A stretch of 64,000 nucleotides of DNA, taken from the NCBI GenBank assembly GCA_016791265.1, contig JAEUMY010000008.1, positions 1-64,000 on the forward strand, given 5' to 3'. Both the position numbers and the translations under genes were made by a program. The notes beneath the pieces are model-generated. The model was not told the origin of the DNA and did not search any database. It saw only the letters and a program-made list of their open reading frames with translations. This document shows, piece by piece, positions 62,242 to 64,000 of this stretch (positions within the stretch are counted from its first letter, which is position 1; the number at the start of each line of letters is the position of its first letter). This DNA comes from Betaproteobacteria bacterium. Its GTDB lineage: Bacteria; Pseudomonadota; Gammaproteobacteria; Burkholderiales; Usitatibacteraceae.

Positions 62242-63162
62242 TCAAGGCTCGATGGCGATTCCCTTCACCACCTCGCCGCCGCCGATGGTGCCCTGAAACG
62301 TCCCCGCGCCGTTCTCCAGGTTCACGAGATAGAACCGGGTGGAACTCGCCCCGGCCTTGGTGAATGCGCCGAACGCGGTGTTGGACACGTCCGAAATGTC
62401 GAACGACACGCGCGCCGACTCGCCCGCGCCGATGCGGCCCACGGTGAAGAGCTGGCCCGTGTTGGGGGAGACGGGCGTCGTGGCGCCTTCCTTCGAGCCT
62501 TGCATGACCAGCATGTCCAGCTTGCCATCGACGGCGAAGTTGGTGGTGATCTTGTCGTTCTGCTTGTTGTAGGTGTAGCCGGCGGCCATGACCGCGGGCG
62601 TTTTGCCAGCGTTCGGGTCGCTGTTGGCGTAGGCCAGCCTGCCGTCGGTCTGCAGTCCTTCCGCGTTGGGATTGGCGTCCACGGCCGCGCCGGTGTCGGG
62701 ATGCAGTCGGGTGTTGAGTCCGGTGTTGCTGACCAGACGAATGCGGTCCACGGTCGGGTTGAAGTCGAAGCCGAATTCATCGCCTTCCAGCGCCACGGCG
62801 AACGGCCCTGAACCCACCATCGCGGCCTTGCCGCTGGCGACATCGATGGTGTACAGGCGGCCCACAGTCCCGGTCTTGCCCAGTGCGTACAAGACGCCCT
62901 TGGCGACCCGGAAGTCAATGCCGGCGATTTCCTCGCCCGGCTGCAAGCCGGTCAGCGCTTTCTTCGAGAGGATTTTGGCGGGTTGGCCGGCGTTGAAGGT
63001 GATGAGCTGGTTGCCCGCCGTGACGGCGACGATGTTCTCCTTGCGCAAGGGAAGGAGCGGCTCTTCCGGCGTGGTGGCGCAGCCGGTCAGCATCAGTGTG
63101 GCGGTGAGGGTAGTGAGGACGGGTGCGCGACGGGCGCGCGACGGCGAAGCGGCTGAAGTCAT
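62242..63162 (-). CDS. DUF4394 lipoprotein
   Basis: 306 residues. The signal peptide ends in the lipobox LTGC. The mature part is a beta-propeller-like DUF4394 domain: IDFRVAKGVLYALGKTGTVGRLYTIDVASG, FGFDFNPTVDRIRLVSNTGLNTRLHPDTGA, and YTYNKQNDKITTNFAVDGKLDMLVMQGS. The family is usually extracellular or in the envelope and its function is unknown. It converges with the ATPase gene. Confidence 0.9.
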   Translation of the reverse strand: MTSAASPSRARRAPVLTTLTATLMLTGCATTPEEPLLPLRKENIVAVTAGNQLITFNAGQPAKILSKKALTGLQPGEEIAGIDFRVAKGVLYALGKTGTVGRLYTIDVASGKAAMVGSGPFAVALEGDEFGFDFNPTVDRIRLVSNTGLNTRLHPDTGAAVDANPNAEGLQTDGRLAYANSDPNAGKTPAVMAAGYTYNKQNDKITTNFAVDGKLDMLVMQGSKEGATTPVSPNTGQLFTVGRIGAGESARVSFDISDVSNTAFGAFTKAGASSTRFYLVNLENGAGTFQGTIGGGEVVKGIAIEP

Positions 63163-63250
63163 GAAGTCTCCCGGTCAGTTCTCGAACCAGTGATCCGATG
63201 GCAACACGCGTGACAGCATAGACGGTACGCGCACGCTTGTCCGCGCTTTG

Positions 63251-64000
63251 CTATGCGCTGACGCGCACCTGCCGACCGGGCTGAATGACGGATTGCGCGG
63301 TGAGGTTGTTCCAGCGCAAGAGGTCATCCAGTGCGATGCCGAAGCGCTGGGCGATGGAGTAGAGCGTGTCCCCGGCGCGGATGGTGTAGGTCCGAATGCC
63401 GGCGCCGACGTTGGCCGTCCTGGGCGCAGGTGTCGTCGCCTTGGCCGGCGCGCGCGCAACCAGGCTGGGCGTCGCGGTCGGCGTGGGCTTCAGCAACGGA
63501 GCCGACGTGCTGATAAGCCTGAGCGTCTGGCCGATGGCCAAATGATTGCCGCGCAGATTGTTCATCTCGCGAAGCTCGTCCACTTCCAGATCATGGCGCT
63601 GGGCGATGGTGTACAGCGAATCTCCGGCGCGCACGCGGTAGGTGGCAGGCGCATCAGCGCGCTGCGGCGTGGCCGTAGTGGCAGATACGTCGAGTGACGC
63701 CTTGATGAACCCGGCCTGTTGCTGCGCAGGCACCATGAGCAGCATGGGTTGGGCGAGGCGTCCTTTGCGTTCCTTGAGTCGGCCGTTCACGCTGCGCAGG
63801 TACGCGGGCGAGACACCGTGCTTCCGCGCGATCTGATCGACGGATTCGCCGCGCTGCGCCGAGTACGTGGACCACGACACGAGCGGCTTGTCGTAGTTTT
63901 CCAGGTTCTCGCGAAAGAGCTGCGCCTTGTCCACCGGCAGCAGGAAATGGCCGCTGTCGACCGACGCCACCGGCTTGTTGAACGCCGGGTTGAGCGCCAC
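63251..64000 (-). CDS. mltD: Membrane-bound lytic murein transglycosylase D, C-terminal part
   Basis: Cut by the right edge; 249 codons plus the stop are seen. VALNPAFNKPV is the end of the MltD catalytic region, followed by three LysM modules. The first (about 43-75) is degenerate; the two clear ones are YRVRAGDSLYTIAQRHDLEVDELREMNNL and YTIRAGDTLYSIAQRFGIALDDLLRWNNL. LysM binds peptidoglycan and the missing N-terminal domain cleaves glycan strands to anhydro-muropeptides. A Pro/Thr linker separates the last two LysM modules. Confidence 0.93.
   Translation of the reverse strand: MALNPAFNKPVASVDSGHFLLPVDKAQLFRENLENYDKPLVSWSTYSAQRGESVDQIARKHGVSPAYLRSVNGRLKERKGRLAQPMLLMVPAQQQAGFIKASLDVSATTATPQRADAPATYRVRAGDSLYTIAQRHDLEVDELREMNNLRGNHLAIGQTLRLISTSAPLLKPTPTATPSLVARAPAKATTPAPRTANVGAGIRTYTIRAGDTLYSIAQRFGIALDDLLRWNNLTAQSVIQPGRQVRVSA

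Overview
The window is about 64 kb of GC-rich (roughly 64%, estimated by eye) bacterial chromosome, densely packed with ordinary housekeeping and accessory genes. No phage, insertion sequence, integrase or CRISPR array was seen. The order tig-clpP-clpX-lon-hupB-tRNA-Val-tRNA-Asp-ppiD-fabI, the hpnCDE squalene genes, a SWIB protein with a PAAKK-repeat tail and a TssQ-like lipoprotein all point to a betaproteobacterium. I cannot name the genus.

Layout. 0-11 kb: 3' end of gcvP, exported peptide-amidase-like enzyme, degenerate cyclase-domain protein and exported partner, cold-shock protein, DUF2237, threonine aldolase, dsbB, Fpg/Nei glycosylase, alpha/beta hydrolase, zinc-ribbon protein, SWIB protein, GlcG-like protein. 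11-24 kb: SDR, PAS-PAS-GGDEF-EAL protein, ferritin-like protein, exported MsrA, KTSC, FecR/DUF6600 protein, a 984-residue coiled-coil/AsmA-like protein, ABC exporter, ferredoxin-NADP reductase. 24-31 kb: an RND efflux operon (adaptor, pump, outer-membrane lipoprotein, then an interrupted small gene) divergent from an AcrR-type repressor, with a 24-bp AcrR-like operator and a perfect FNR-type box between. 31-39 kb: Ser/Thr kinase-TssQ-like lipoprotein-nucleotide cyclase cassette, YciK-like SDR, hpnC-hpnD-hpnE. 39-48 kb: tRNA-Leu, tig, clpP, clpX, lon, hupB, two tRNAs, ppiD, fabI. 48-51 kb: glycosyltransferase and O-antigen ligase/polymerase family protein. 51-62 kb: a peptide-type ABC importer with four tandem substrate-binding paralogues, two permeases and one fused double ATPase. 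62-64 kb: DUF4394 lipoprotein and the 3' part of mltD.

The outstanding signal is a 12-bp perfect palindrome, GCGAATATTCGC. It is present in 24 exact copies plus 4 one-mismatch copies, about one per 2.7 kb, against an expectation of about 0.002 exact copies. It lies inside genes in all three reading frames (Ala-Asn-Ile-Arg, Glu-Tyr-Ser, Arg-Ile-Phe) and is enriched between genes, usually just 3' of a stop codon. It is missing from the 8-kb tig-clpP-clpX-lon-hupB block. It behaves like a HIP1-type highly iterated palindrome, but with a sequence different from cyanobacterial HIP1.

No gene-free stretch exceeds about 240 bases. By my tally intergenic DNA is only about 4 kb (6%).
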